In this document: positions 33,726 to 43,043 of the stretch, one piece after another | Numbering within the stretch: the first letter of the stretch is position 1 | How the letters are laid out: each line of letters opens with the position of its first letter | Source: Emcibacter sp. | GTDB taxonomy: Bacteria > Pseudomonadota > Alphaproteobacteria > Sphingomonadales > Emcibacteraceae | Assembly: GCA_021647465.1 (NCBI GenBank) | Contig: JAKIUQ010000002.1 | Coordinates: 124,001 to 188,000, forward strand | Length of the DNA stretch: 64,000 nucleotides | Direction: 5' to 3' | The notes under the pieces: model-generated | What the model was told of the DNA's origin: nothing | The model's database searches: none | Seen by the model: the letters and a program-made list of their open reading frames with translations, nothing else | Translations under genes and position numbers: made by a program

Positions 33726-36125
33726 ATGACTAGAGAAAATATGACCAGGGAGAATATATCCAGCTACCGTCAGCTGCTCCGCCGGACCAGTGGCACGATT
33801 GTGTGCGCGGCGTTAATGGCAGGGACATCATCCCTTGCCTATGCGCAGCAGGCAGAGGAAGCCGATACGGATATGATCAGTTCCCTCGAAGAGATTATCG
33901 TAACAGCCCGTAAAAGATCAGAGAATATTCAGGAAACGCCCATTGCCATCACGGCACTCTCCACAGCCCAGTTGGAGAAGAGAAATCTGACCAACCTTAT
34001 GGAAGTTGGGGCCTATATTCCCAATGTGGTGATGAATAGCTCGCCCAGCACCAGCGGTGGCGGCAATAATTCGCAGATTTATATCCGGGGTATCGGTCAA
34101 AGCGATTTCCTTTTTACAACAGATCCCGGGGTCGGCATTTATGTGGATGGTGTCTATCATCCCCGTACCCTTGGCGGCGTGATGGATCTGCTTGATCTTG
34201 AGCGTGTGGAAGTATTGCGCGGCCCGCAAGGGACATTATTCGGGAAAAACACGATTGGCGGCGCGATCGCCCTGACGTCTCAAAAACCAATGGGGGATGG
34301 CACAGGTTATCTTGAAGTGACAACAGGAAGATTTGACCGGTTGGACATTCGGGGCAGCTTTGATGTTGCCTTGAGCGATACTCTTGCTGCAAAAGTTTCC
34401 ATGTCCAGCAAAAACCGTGATGGCATTGGTAAACGTCTGGAATTTGGTACAGATAAAGTGCTTGATACAGCGGGTGATGAGAATGCCACATCCGCGCGTA
34501 TCGCCTTGCGCTGGGAAGCATCCGAAGATGTGACCGTAGACTTTACGGCTGATTACACGCGGGAGCGGGAAAAGGGCGTGCCCTCTATTCTGGTTTTCGT
34601 TGATGATAATGGCGCGGCCTTTGGGGGCCTTGGCGGTCTGTGGAATGCGCTTGTTGGCGGGCCGGCTGGCTTGCCCTATACCAGTGATTTCATCATTGGC
34701 GGCGACAATCGATATGATTCCTATGCGACAGACGGCAACAGAAACACATTGGATTCCTATGGTTTCAGTATGGATATTGACTGGGCTGTGAATGAAAATA
34801 TGTCTTTGAGGTCAATCACGGCCTACCGGGAGATGGAAGCCTTTTTCAACAGTGACACGGACGGTTCCCCTCTTTCATTCGTGACAACAGACCAAACACA
34901 GGATCAAAATCAGATCAGTCAGGAATTTCAGCTGATTGGAACATCTTTTGACGACAAGCTGGACTGGGTCATAGGGGCCTTCTATTTTGATGAATTTGGC
35001 CGCGATGACAATGTTGTCCGACTGGCGTCAGGCCTTTACGATGCTTTGGAGGCCTTGCCAGGCCCGTTAGATGGTTCTCCGCTTGGGGCGCCGACAGCGC
35101 CGGGCGGCCCCGGAAACCCCATCAATCCAAATCTTGACCTTGATCTGAATATTTTTAATGAGATTGATATCAAGAGTTACGCCGCCTTCACGCAGGGCAC
35201 CTATCAGGTGTCTGATAAAATCAGCATCACCGCCGGTGCGCGTTATTCCTATGAAAAGAAAGACTATTTTCTTAACCACACCCGGGAGAATTCCGGTGCG
35301 GTCATCATTGGAAATCGTACGATAAGTGAAAGCTGGAGCTCTTTTACGCCAATGGGCAGCATTGATTATAAAATCAATGAAGATTCTCTTGTATATGTTT
35401 CCGTGACACAAGGGTTCAAAAGCGGCGGCTTTAACGGTCGCCCCATCAGCGTTAGCGCCGTTGACTCTTTTGATCCGGAAACTGTATTGTCTTATGAATT
35501 TGGTTTTAAGACGGACTGGTTTGATAATCGCCTGCGCCTGAACGGCGCCGTTTTTAACGCGAATTATACCGACATGCAGCTAGGCAGTATCAGTGCCGAC
35601 GAGAATGGTGTTCTTGCGCTTCGGATACAAAATGCCGGTAAAGCCAAAATCCAGGGTTTTGAACTGGAATTACAGGCCCGCCCAACCGCCAATCTGGATA
35701 TCATCGGCAGCCTTGGTTATGTTGATTTTGAGATCACACAACTTGATCCTGGCGTACAGGATTTTAATTTGAACTCTCAGGCAATGAAAACGCCGGAATG
35801 GAATTTCTCTCTGGGCGCAGAATATACGGTGGAGATCAATAGCAGCAGTGAAATTTCCCTGCGTGGGGACTGGACCTATCAAAGCGAAACCGAGCAGAAT
35901 GTACAGAATACGGATTTGATAAGATCACCCGGCTATAGCCTGTTTAATACCCGTCTGACCTATAGTAATCTTGATAATGACTGGGAAATTGCCCTGTTTG
36001 TCACCAACCTTACTGACAAGGCGTATGTCTCGAGCGGTTTCCAGACCTTAACCAGTTTTGGTACGGCGAATCTGATATATGGCCGCCCGCGGGAGTGGGG
36101 CTTGACGGTCAAGAAAAGATTCTAA
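33726..36125 (+). CDS. TonB-dependent outer-membrane receptor
   Basis: A 799-residue receptor with a signal peptide (hydrophobic stretch ~22-40 ending LAYAQQ), the N-terminal EEIIVTARKRSENIQETP plug start, plug motifs IYIRGIGQSDF and VEVLRGPQGTLFGKNTIGGAI, and a C-terminal barrel ending in aromatic KKRF. This subgroup is common in alphaproteobacteria that use complex organic substrates. Gene order VOC-hydrolase-receptor suggests import of the substrate those enzymes process. The N-terminus has a 15-base duplication (MTREN twice). GGGAGAAAAAAT is the ribosome site. Confidence 0.93.
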   Translation: MTRENMTRENISSYRQLLRRTSGTIVCAALMAGTSSLAYAQQAEEADTDMISSLEEIIVTARKRSENIQETPIAITALSTAQLEKRNLTNLMEVGAYIPNVVMNSSPSTSGGGNNSQIYIRGIGQSDFLFTTDPGVGIYVDGVYHPRTLGGVMDLLDLERVEVLRGPQGTLFGKNTIGGAIALTSQKPMGDGTGYLEVTTGRFDRLDIRGSFDVALSDTLAAKVSMSSKNRDGIGKRLEFGTDKVLDTAGDENATSARIALRWEASEDVTVDFTADYTREREKGVPSILVFVDDNGAAFGGLGGLWNALVGGPAGLPYTSDFIIGGDNRYDSYATDGNRNTLDSYGFSMDIDWAVNENMSLRSITAYREMEAFFNSDTDGSPLSFVTTDQTQDQNQISQEFQLIGTSFDDKLDWVIGAFYFDEFGRDDNVVRLASGLYDALEALPGPLDGSPLGAPTAPGGPGNPINPNLDLDLNIFNEIDIKSYAAFTQGTYQVSDKISITAGARYSYEKKDYFLNHTRENSGAVIIGNRTISESWSSFTPMGSIDYKINEDSLVYVSVTQGFKSGGFNGRPISVSAVDSFDPETVLSYEFGFKTDWFDNRLRLNGAVFNANYTDMQLGSISADENGVLALRIQNAGKAKIQGFELELQARPTANLDIIGSLGYVDFEITQLDPGVQDFNLNSQAMKTPEWNFSLGAEYTVEINSSSEISLRGDWTYQSETEQNVQNTDLIRSPGYSLFNTRLTYSNLDNDWEIALFVTNLTDKAYVSSGFQTLTSFGTANLIYGRPREWGLTVKKRF

Positions 36126-36154
36126 AGTCTTTTTTACAAATGTTTTTATAATTT

Positions 36155-36181
36155 GGGCAGGAGCATTATATGTTCCTGCCC
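36155..36181. terminator. Shared terminator between convergent genes
   Basis: GGGCAGGAGCA (36155-36165) pairs with TGTTCCTGCCC (36171-36181), with one G-T pair and a 5-base loop. It lies between the ends of the TonB receptor and the symporter and may serve both, though T-runs are short on both sides. Confidence 0.75.
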
Positions 36182-36190
36182 ATTATCTTT

Positions 36191-37615
36191 TCAGGAAAAT
36201 ATCTTTTCCAGAAGCCCCATGATCTGTTTAACGGGATCGCCGAAGATCATCATGTAGGCGACAATGCCGATGGCGATCGGCGCGATATATTTCATACTGA
36301 ACTGCCAAAGGCGAAATTTCTGGCTGTCAATTGGCAGGCCGAACTGATCGCTCAGGGTTTTGACTGACATGGCCCAGCCGGTAAATAACGCCAGCAACAG
36401 GGCATTAAACGGCATCATCACATTAGCCACCATAAAATCAATGAGGCCGAACAGATTTTTATCGGCCATGACCCCGATGAGTTCCAGGGGCCTGAAATCC
36501 TTCAGAAGATTAAAGGATAATACCATAAGAAGTCCAAAACCCCAGATGCAGATGCCGGTTGCCCATGAGGTAAGCTTGCGCGACATACCCTTGTCTTCAA
36601 ACCAGGCAATGGCAGGCTCCAGCATGGCCAGTGATGAGGTAAAGGCCGCAAAGGTCAGCAGCAGGAAGAACAAAGCCCCAAAAATCAATCCCCCGGTCAT
36701 CTGACCAAAGGCAATCGGCATGGTGGCAAAAATCAGCCCGGGGCCTTCGCCCGGGATCAGGTTATACTGAAAGACGATTGGAAAAATCATAAAGCCCGCC
36801 AGCAAAGCCACAAGGGTATCAGATATGGCTATGATGCCCGCCGCCTTGGGCAGGGAGACATCTTCTTGCAGATAAGCGCCGTAAGTAATCAATGCCCCCA
36901 CTCCAACCGCGAGGGAGAAGAGAGCCTGTCCTAAGGCCACCAATACTGTACTGGCGGTTATCTTGGAGAAATCAGGATTAAATAGAAATGCGAAGGCCTG
37001 AGCGCCATTGCCGGTAAATACGGCGTAGGCGGACAGGAAAATCAAAAGTATGAATAACCCCGGCATCATGATTTTGACCGTGGTTTCCAATCCGGCCTTC
37101 ACGCCAAGGGAGACAATGGCAATGACAGAAATCATATATATTGTGTGCCATAGCGTGAGCTTTTGCCAGCTGCCGAGCAAATCATCAAACATCGCGCCGG
37201 AACCCGCCGCATCTATCTGATGAAAATGACCTGAAACGGCTTTGATGAAATATTCCAGAGACCAGCCCGCAATGACACTATAATAGGTCAGCGCCATAAG
37301 CGGTATCAGTAAACTGAACAGACCAATGATTTTCCAAAAGGGGCTATGGCCTTTTTTGACCATGGTTGCCATGGTGCCAATGGCGCTCATCTTTCCGGCG
37401 CGGCCCAGAGCCAATTCCGCCATGATGAGCGGGATGCCCAATATGAAAACGAAAGCCACATAAATCAAGACAAATGCCCCGCCGCCATTTTCTCCGGCGA
37501 TATAAGGAAAACGCCAAAGATTCCCCAGTCCCACAGCGGCCCCCACAGCGGCCATAAGAAAAGCGGATCGCGAAGACCATTTAACATGATGCGGCGCAGA
37601 TTGTTGCTCACTCAT
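36191..37615 (-). CDS. Sodium:neurotransmitter symporter family (NSS/SLC6) transporter
   Basis: A 474-residue inner-membrane transporter with about 11-12 helices. WSSRSAFLMAAVGAAVGLGN followed by LWRFPYIAGENGGGAF is the TM1 sodium/substrate-binding signature of LeuT-type proteins. These carry amino acids or amines with sodium. The substrate cannot be read from sequence. Its stop is just past the shared hairpin. Confidence 0.93.
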   Translation of the reverse strand: MSEQQSAPHHVKWSSRSAFLMAAVGAAVGLGNLWRFPYIAGENGGGAFVLIYVAFVFILGIPLIMAELALGRAGKMSAIGTMATMVKKGHSPFWKIIGLFSLLIPLMALTYYSVIAGWSLEYFIKAVSGHFHQIDAAGSGAMFDDLLGSWQKLTLWHTIYMISVIAIVSLGVKAGLETTVKIMMPGLFILLIFLSAYAVFTGNGAQAFAFLFNPDFSKITASTVLVALGQALFSLAVGVGALITYGAYLQEDVSLPKAAGIIAISDTLVALLAGFMIFPIVFQYNLIPGEGPGLIFATMPIAFGQMTGGLIFGALFFLLLTFAAFTSSLAMLEPAIAWFEDKGMSRKLTSWATGICIWGFGLLMVLSFNLLKDFRPLELIGVMADKNLFGLIDFMVANVMMPFNALLLALFTGWAMSVKTLSDQFGLPIDSQKFRLWQFSMKYIAPIAIGIVAYMMIFGDPVKQIMGLLEKIFS

Positions 37616-37623
37616 AAAAGTTT

Positions 37624-37668
37624 TCCCTATTTATTATTATTTCATATTGAAACTACAACAAATAGGGA
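37624..37668. repeat. 9-base inverted repeat upstream of the symporter
   Basis: TCCCTATTT (37624-37632) and AAATAGGGA (37660-37668), 27 bases apart. It lies between the methyltransferase stop and the symporter start on the same strand and may be a weak terminator or an operator. Confidence 0.4.
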
Positions 37669-37708
37669 TTTTGCCAAATCTTTTTTTATTCCAACAATAA
37701 TTTGCTTC

Positions 37709-38764
37709 TTAGTTTGTTGCTTCAAGAATAATATTGGTCGGTGTTGTAGCAGCGACCCGTACCGATGAAAATCCGGCATCATGCAGGACTTGTGAAAGCC
37801 TCTTTGGGCCGGCTTGTGCGCCAAGGCAAAGCCCCACATCCTGCGAGCGTGAATTTGGCAGGCAGACCAAGGTCGACGCGGCATAAAATAACCCACCCAA
37901 GGGATGAAGGTTATCTTCTGTTTTATCGCCTGCCATAGGTTCGACCACCATGAGCGTGCCGCCCGGTTTCAGCCCTTTGCGAATATGATGTGCAACTCCA
38001 ACAGGATCGCCCATATCATGAAGTGAATCAAACATGCAGGCCAGATCATAGGCCTTGTCAAGGGCAATATCACTGGCCCCCACCGTTTCAAAATGAATGT
38101 TATCTATATGGGCAGATTTTTCGCGGGCATCATCAATGGATGGCCCGTGAATATCATAACCATATATATTCGAATTTGGGAAGGTCTCGGCCATCATCAC
38201 AGATGACGAACCACGACCGCAGCCAATATCGGCAATCGTGCCGCCAGCCTCCAGCTTTTCTTTGACACCGCTTAAGGCTGGAATCCAGTTTTCGATCAAA
38301 TTGGCTTCATAGCCGGGCCTGAAGAAACGATCTGTGCCGCAAAATTGACATGAATGATGTTCGCCCCAAGGCCGCCCTTTGCCGGTTTTAAAGACATCCA
38401 TAGCCTTTTCATATGACGCATATTGCGCGACAATTATTTGCAGTATGCCGTGCATATTGGCCAGACTTTCTTCTGTGGCAAAAATGGCAATCTGTTCGGG
38501 CGTCAAGTAAAACTGTTCGGTATCTGCATCATAAGTGACATATCCATTTGCGGCATTTGCCGATAGCATATCCTGCAAATACCGCGCATCTACATCTGCA
38601 AGTGCGGCAATTTCTTTTGCTGTTCGCCAATCGCCGTCGGCCATGGTGCGGTAAACGCCGGTTTGATCCCCCATATAGGTTAGCAGAATGTTTAATGCCG
38701 CACTCGCGTCCCCAACAACTTTTCCGGCAAGTTCTTGAAGTTTGTCCATATTTAATTCAGCCAT
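37709..38764 (-). CDS. Class I SAM-dependent methyltransferase with winged-helix N-terminus
   Basis: A 351-residue protein. An N-terminal winged-helix domain (about 1-95) resembles that of Rv2258c-like methyltransferases. The Rossmann methyltransferase domain has the SAM loop IADIGCGRGSSSV near residue 179, YGYDIHGPSI and MFDSLHDMGDP. The FCGTDRFF segment (about 140) carries a Cys-rich patch. The substrate is unknown. A structured leader with nested hairpins lies upstream. Confidence 0.87.
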   Translation of the reverse strand: MAELNMDKLQELAGKVVGDASAALNILLTYMGDQTGVYRTMADGDWRTAKEIAALADVDARYLQDMLSANAANGYVTYDADTEQFYLTPEQIAIFATEESLANMHGILQIIVAQYASYEKAMDVFKTGKGRPWGEHHSCQFCGTDRFFRPGYEANLIENWIPALSGVKEKLEAGGTIADIGCGRGSSSVMMAETFPNSNIYGYDIHGPSIDDAREKSAHIDNIHFETVGASDIALDKAYDLACMFDSLHDMGDPVGVAHHIRKGLKPGGTLMVVEPMAGDKTEDNLHPLGGLFYAASTLVCLPNSRSQDVGLCLGAQAGPKRLSQVLHDAGFSSVRVAATTPTNIILEATN

Positions 38765-38854
38765 GATAATTTTCCTCGTAATATTCTTTTGAATGGTGAA
38801 TATTTCCCGAAAGGCAATCGTCAGCCAATATTCATTATGTTATTGAAGGTTGCT

Positions 38855-38892
38855 TGGAGAATTAGCATAGTCTAATTTACCGGAATTCTCCA
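38855..38892 (-). promoter_or_regulatory. Nested, mutually exclusive hairpins in the methyltransferase leader
   Basis: TGGAGAATT (38855-38863) can pair with AATTCTCCA (38884-38892). AATTAG (38860-38865) can instead pair with CTAATT (38872-38877). The two stems share bases 38860-38863, so they can exclude each other. They lie 90-130 bases before the methyltransferase start. A further dyad, AATATTC (38780-38786) with GAATATT (38798-38804), lies nearer the start. Confidence 0.45.
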
Positions 38893-38933
38893 GTATCTTA
38901 TCTGAGACGGGCTTTAGAGGGCCTAAGGTGGCC

Positions 38934-39953
38934 TTAATAGGCGCGATTGACGCAGAAATCCACGATACCGGTCAGGGCCTTGCGATAATCATCATTGGGG
39001 AAAATGGCGAGGGCGTCTTTGGCGATGGCCCCGTAATGCCGCGCCCGCTCGACGGTGTCATGCAGGGCCTTATGCTTGTCCATTAACCTGATTGCTGTTT
39101 CCAGATCATCATCATTCTGATCCAGATCTTCGATGGTGCGGCGCCAGAATTTGCGTTCTTCCTCATCGCCGCGCCGAAAGGCAAGCACGATGGGCAGCGT
39201 GACCTTGCCTTCGCGGAAATCATCACCGACAGATTTGCCGAGTTTTTCCTGCTCGGCTGAGAAATCCAGAACATCGTCAATCAATTGAAATACAATGCCT
39301 AAATTTTTGCCATAGCTTTTCAAGGCCTGTTGTTCCGCATCGGGTTTTTCCGCAATAACCGCCCCAATTTCACAGGATGCGGCAAACAGCGCGGCTGTTT
39401 TGGCTACAATAACCTGCATATAGGAATCTTCGGTGGTATCCATGTTATTGGCGGTCGTGAGCTGAAGAACTTCGCCCTCGGCAATGACAGAAGACGCATT
39501 CGACAGGATGGCTAAAACTTCGAGTGAACCATCGGCAACCATCAATTCAAAAGACCGGCTAAACAAAAAGTCACCGACCAAAACACTGGCTTTATTGCCC
39601 CATAGCTCGTTGGCGGTTTCAAGTCCGCGTCTCATATCGCTTTCATCGACCACATCATCATGAAGCAAGGTGGCAGAATGGATAAATTCAACGCAGGCCG
39701 CAAGCTCCGCATGGCGATCCCCTTTATAGCCGCACATACGACTGGTGGCCAAGGTTAACATCGGCCGCAATCTTTTGCCGCCGGACGCAATCAAATGACC
39801 GGCCAGCTGCGGAATTAAGGGCACAGAGCTTTGCATTTTAAGGATGATGGTCTGGTTGACCTTGACCATATCGTCGGTCACAAGGGCCTGCAAATGGGCG
39901 AGCGCCGTCTCTGCCTTGGCCTGTTCTTCTTCAAATGATATGACAACGCCCAC
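38934..39953 (-). CDS. ispB: Polyprenyl diphosphate synthase (octaprenyl/decaprenyl type)
   Basis: A 339-residue long-chain trans-prenyltransferase making the side chain of ubiquinone. The first aspartate-rich motif is LLHDDVVDESDMRRG (near residue 96) and the second LIDDVLDF (near residue 227); GGKRLRP precedes them. The start is GTG 39953. The chain length (C40 to C50) cannot be decided by eye. Divergent from the DUF2007 gene. Confidence 0.94.
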   Translation of the reverse strand: MGVVISFEEEQAKAETALAHLQALVTDDMVKVNQTIILKMQSSVPLIPQLAGHLIASGGKRLRPMLTLATSRMCGYKGDRHAELAACVEFIHSATLLHDDVVDESDMRRGLETANELWGNKASVLVGDFLFSRSFELMVADGSLEVLAILSNASSVIAEGEVLQLTTANNMDTTEDSYMQVIVAKTAALFAASCEIGAVIAEKPDAEQQALKSYGKNLGIVFQLIDDVLDFSAEQEKLGKSVGDDFREGKVTLPIVLAFRRGDEEERKFWRRTIEDLDQNDDDLETAIRLMDKHKALHDTVERARHYGAIAKDALAIFPNDDYRKALTGIVDFCVNRAY

Positions 39954-40089
39954 TTTTAAAACCTGACTTTCTGTGATTGAATTGATTATTTCTGAAGCAG
40001 CATTTGTTTATTTCTTATGGCAAAATAGTCTTCTGAGGGTATAAAGGTCAAGCTACCTTGGTCAAATTTTGGCATTTTTCCGATCAAAC

Positions 40090-40365
40090 ATGGATCAAAA
40101 AAAAGTGATAGAGATTTTTTCTACGGATAATAATGTTCTTATTTCGCGCATTTCTGCGCTTTTTGATGCAGAAGGGGTGCCGTTTGTTATATTGGGGCAT
40201 CACGCCAGTTTGATGGGCGGCGGCATTCTGGGGATCGGCCAAAGGGTGATGGTGGCAGAAGAATATATCCCGATCGCCATCCATCTGATTCGGGAAAATG
40301 GCTTGAAAAATGATATAGACTTCGTTCCGGGACTGGAAAAAGAATTGGAAGAAGGACGGGAATGA
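40090..40365 (+). CDS. DUF2007 (putative signal-transducing) protein
   Basis: A 91-residue protein of the DUF2007 family, with a single small fold: VIEIFSTDNNVLISRISALFDAEGVPF, then a glycine-rich SLMGGGILGIG loop and VMVAEEYIPIAIHLIREN. (The first segment is cited in pieces from residues 6-32.) ATG 40090 was chosen over an upstream TTG at 40069 because the homology-like part begins there. The function of the family is not established. It precedes the tRNA methyltransferase gene by 16 bases, a common neighbour arrangement in alphaproteobacteria. Confidence 0.8.
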   Translation: MDQKKVIEIFSTDNNVLISRISALFDAEGVPFVILGHHASLMGGGILGIGQRVMVAEEYIPIAIHLIRENGLKNDIDFVPGLEKELEEGRE

Positions 40366-40381
40366 AGGGATTTCAGGCAAT

Positions 40382-41155
40382 ATGACGGCATTAAGGGGGA
40401 TATCACAGGATGATTTTCTGGGCGGCACGATCAAGCTATATCAACCGGAAGAGGGCTACAGGATTGCCACGGACACCGTATTCCTCGCGGCCAGTATAAA
40501 TTATCTTGAAAGTGATAAGATTCTGGATATGGGGGCAGGAACAGGCGGTATCCTGAGCTGCCTTGTGGCGCGAACAAAAGACCAGATATCGGATAATATT
40601 TTTCATGGTATCGAATTACAGCCGGAACTATTAACGCTTGCCCGGAAAAATGCGGCGGAAAATAATTTCGGAGAAATCATAGAATATTTCATAGGGGATA
40701 TCGCAAGCCCGCCGCCCATTTGCCCGCCAAACAGCTATCATCATGTCATCTCGAACCCGCCTTATCTGAAAAAGAGCGGCGCAACCTCGTCGCCTTATGA
40801 AACAAGGGCGATGGCCCATATGGATAGCCATATTAGTCTGGAACAATGGGTTCATTTCTGCCTTCGTATGATAAAGCCACTGGGGTATTTAACGCTGGTA
40901 CACCGGGCCGACAGGCTGGATGATATTATTGCGGCCCTGCATGGCAGGGCAGGGGATATTATTATCTATCCGCTGTGGTCGGCAAAAGAAAAGGACGCGC
41001 GGCGGATCATCATTCAGGCCAAAAAAGGCAGCAAAGGAAATATATCCTTGAAACCGGGCCTGATTGTGCATACATCAGATGGATCATTCACGCCGCAGGC
41101 AGAAGATGTTCTGCGAAATGGTGCGGCCCTGAATATAATGAATGACCAGATATAA
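40382..41155 (+). CDS. tRNA1(Val) A37 N6-methyltransferase-like protein
   Basis: A 257-residue class I methyltransferase of the TrmN6/YfiC type. The N-terminal DDFLGGTIKLYQPEEGYRIATD is characteristic (GGxxxxxQPxxGYR pattern), the SAM loop is LDMGAGTGGILSCL, and the catalytic NPPY motif (ISNPPYLKK) is that of N6-adenine methyltransferases. Expected target: A37 of valine tRNA. Located between DUF2007 and an S49 peptidase on the same strand. Confidence 0.85.
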   Translation: MTALRGISQDDFLGGTIKLYQPEEGYRIATDTVFLAASINYLESDKILDMGAGTGGILSCLVARTKDQISDNIFHGIELQPELLTLARKNAAENNFGEIIEYFIGDIASPPPICPPNSYHHVISNPPYLKKSGATSSPYETRAMAHMDSHISLEQWVHFCLRMIKPLGYLTLVHRADRLDDIIAALHGRAGDIIIYPLWSAKEKDARRIIIQAKKGSKGNISLKPGLIVHTSDGSFTPQAEDVLRNGAALNIMNDQI

Positions 41156-41181
41156 CAAATTAATTGTAAAGACAAAAAGCC

Positions 41182-42036
41182 ATGATGAAAAAAATTAAAC
41201 AGTTATTCGCAAAGATCCCGTTGCCGATTTTCCAGAATCCGGCCCCTGTGGTCGCCATATTGCCTTTGGAGGGCGCGATCGGATCAGCCAGCCGTTTTAC
41301 AACAGCGCTTAATCTGGCGGGACTGGAAGACAAGATCAATCAGGCTTTTGATGTTTATAATGTCAAGGCAGTGGCCCTTGCCGTTAATTCACCGGGTGGA
41401 TCCCCTGTGCAGAGCGAACTTATCATGCGCCGCATACAAAAACTATCCGCAGAAAAGAAAATTCCTGTTTATGCTTTTGCCGAGGATGTGGCCGCATCGG
41501 GCGGATATCTGATTTCATTGGCGGCAGAAGAGATTTACGTCAATGAGGCTTCAATCGTGGGCAGCATCGGAGTAATCTCGGCGGGCTTTGGGTTTAGTAA
41601 GGCCATTGAGAAAATTGGCGTGGAACGGCGGGTTTATGCCGCCGGCGACAATAAATCCATCCTTGATCCTTTTCAGCCGGAAAAAGACAAGGATGTCAAA
41701 CTGCTGAAGGAATTACAGAAGGAAATTCACGAGTTTTTCAAAAATCTGGTTAAAGAACGTCGGGGCGACAAGCTGAAAGGCACTCAAAAAGTCATGTTTT
41801 CCGGCCAGTTCTGGGCGGGAAAAGAAGCGATAAAGCTGGGTCTTGTGGATGGTATCGGTGATATTCATACCGTGATGAAGGAAAAGCTTGGCGATAAAAC
41901 CAAATTCAAGCGGATCAAGGAAGACAAGGGATTTATCAAGAGCCTGCTCGGCATGACCGGCCCCAAACAGCGCATCAGCGAAGAAATTATCGACACTCTG
42001 GAAAGCAAGTCGCTATGGAGCCGTTTTGGTCTGTAA
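41182..42036 (+). CDS. S49 family signal-peptide peptidase-like protease (SohB/SppA type)
   Basis: A 284-residue serine protease with a Ser-Lys dyad: Ser106 in DVAASGGYLIS and Lys158 in DNKSILDPF. NSPGG (69-73) supplies the oxyanion region. It is a half-length SppA-like form typical of alphaproteobacteria. Its short N-terminus is only weakly hydrophobic, so the membrane attachment is uncertain. Role: degradation of cleaved signal peptides or membrane-protein fragments. The Met codons at 41182 and 41185 are equally possible starts. Confidence 0.92.
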   Translation: MMKKIKQLFAKIPLPIFQNPAPVVAILPLEGAIGSASRFTTALNLAGLEDKINQAFDVYNVKAVALAVNSPGGSPVQSELIMRRIQKLSAEKKIPVYAFAEDVAASGGYLISLAAEEIYVNEASIVGSIGVISAGFGFSKAIEKIGVERRVYAAGDNKSILDPFQPEKDKDVKLLKELQKEIHEFFKNLVKERRGDKLKGTQKVMFSGQFWAGKEAIKLGLVDGIGDIHTVMKEKLGDKTKFKRIKEDKGFIKSLLGMTGPKQRISEEIIDTLESKSLWSRFGL

Positions 42037-42056
42037 GTTTTAGCTGCAATCAATCC

Positions 42057-42085
42057 TTGACGAATGGAGGGGTAGCCAGTAATTT
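42057..42085 (+). promoter_or_regulatory. Predicted glyQS promoter
   Basis: TTGACG (42057-42062) and TAATTT (42080-42085) with a 17-base spacer, 31 bases before the glyQ start. Confidence 0.4.
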
Positions 42086-42116
42086 CTCGCTATAAAATGC
42101 TGCGAATGCTCACTGC

Positions 42117-43043
42117 ATGACGTATAGAAAGAAACATGACCTGATGGAAAGCCCACCCAAAAACGAAAAAGCGTTCCAGACGCTTATTCTCAAATTACAG
42201 GCCTATTGGGCAGAGCAGGGCTGCGTTATCTTACAGCCTTATGATCTTGAAATGGGCGCGGGGACGTTTCAGGCGGCATCGACTTTGCGTGCGCTTGGCC
42301 CGAAATCATGGAATGCGGCTTATGTTCAGCCCTGCCGCAGGCCGACCGATGGCCGTTACGGCGAAAACCCAAACAGGTTGCAACATTATTATCAATTTCA
42401 GACCGTCCTCAAACCATCCCCCGATAATATTCAGGAACTATATCTTCAAAGTCTGGACGTCCTTGGGATCAACGCGCTTGAGCATGACATTCGTTTTGTG
42501 GAGGATGATTGGGAAAGCCCGACCCTCGGCGCATGGGGGCTGGGCTGGGAGGTCTGGTGCGACGGGATGGAAGTCAGCCAATTTACCTATTTCCAGCAGG
42601 TCGGCGGTTTTGACTGCAAGCCTGTCATGGGGGAGTTGACATACGGGCTGGAACGGCTTGCCATGTATATTCAGGGCGTGGATAATGTCTATGATCTGGA
42701 TTGGAATGGTATGCCCGAGGGCGAAGGCAAGGTCACTTACGGCGATGTTTTCCTGCAAAATGAAAAAGAATTTTCCGCCTATAATTTCGAACTGGCCAAT
42801 ACAGAAAGGCTGTTTCAGCATTTCAAAGATGCCGAGGCGGAATGCCGGGATATTCTGGCTCAAGGAAATTTTCCTTTGCCGGCTTACGACCAATGTATCA
42901 AGGCCTCTCACATCTTTAACCTGCTTGATGCGCGCGGCGTGATCAGCGTCACGGAACGGCAAGCCTATATCGGGCGGGTTCGGGCCTTGGCCAAGGCCTG
43001 TTGCGCCGCCTATCTGGTCTCTATTGGGGAGGCATCCTCATGA
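42117..43043 (+). CDS. glyQ: Glycyl-tRNA synthetase alpha subunit
   Basis: A 308-residue class II synthetase subunit of the alpha2beta2 bacterial enzyme. WAEQGCVILQPYDLEMGAGT, YVQPCRRPTDGRYGENPNR and LTYGLERLAMYIQ are family signatures covering the catalytic core. ATG 42117 gives the longest form; ATG 42144 (MESPPKNEKAF) is equally plausible because homologues start near there. Its stop overlaps the glyS ATG. Confidence 0.97.
   Translation: MTYRKKHDLMESPPKNEKAFQTLILKLQAYWAEQGCVILQPYDLEMGAGTFQAASTLRALGPKSWNAAYVQPCRRPTDGRYGENPNRLQHYYQFQTVLKPSPDNIQELYLQSLDVLGINALEHDIRFVEDDWESPTLGAWGLGWEVWCDGMEVSQFTYFQQVGGFDCKPVMGELTYGLERLAMYIQGVDNVYDLDWNGMPEGEGKVTYGDVFLQNEKEFSAYNFELANTERLFQHFKDAEAECRDILAQGNFPLPAYDQCIKASHIFNLLDARGVISVTERQAYIGRVRALAKACCAAYLVSIGEASS

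Noticed and set aside
38855..38892. Known SAM or SAH riboswitch in the methyltransferase leader
   Set aside because: The stems do not show a recognisable SAM-II or SAH core; kept only as an unexplained structure.
43001..43040. Upstream TTG start for glyS
   Set aside because: It lies inside glyQ without a ribosome site; ATG 43040 has GGGGAGG and stop/start overlap.
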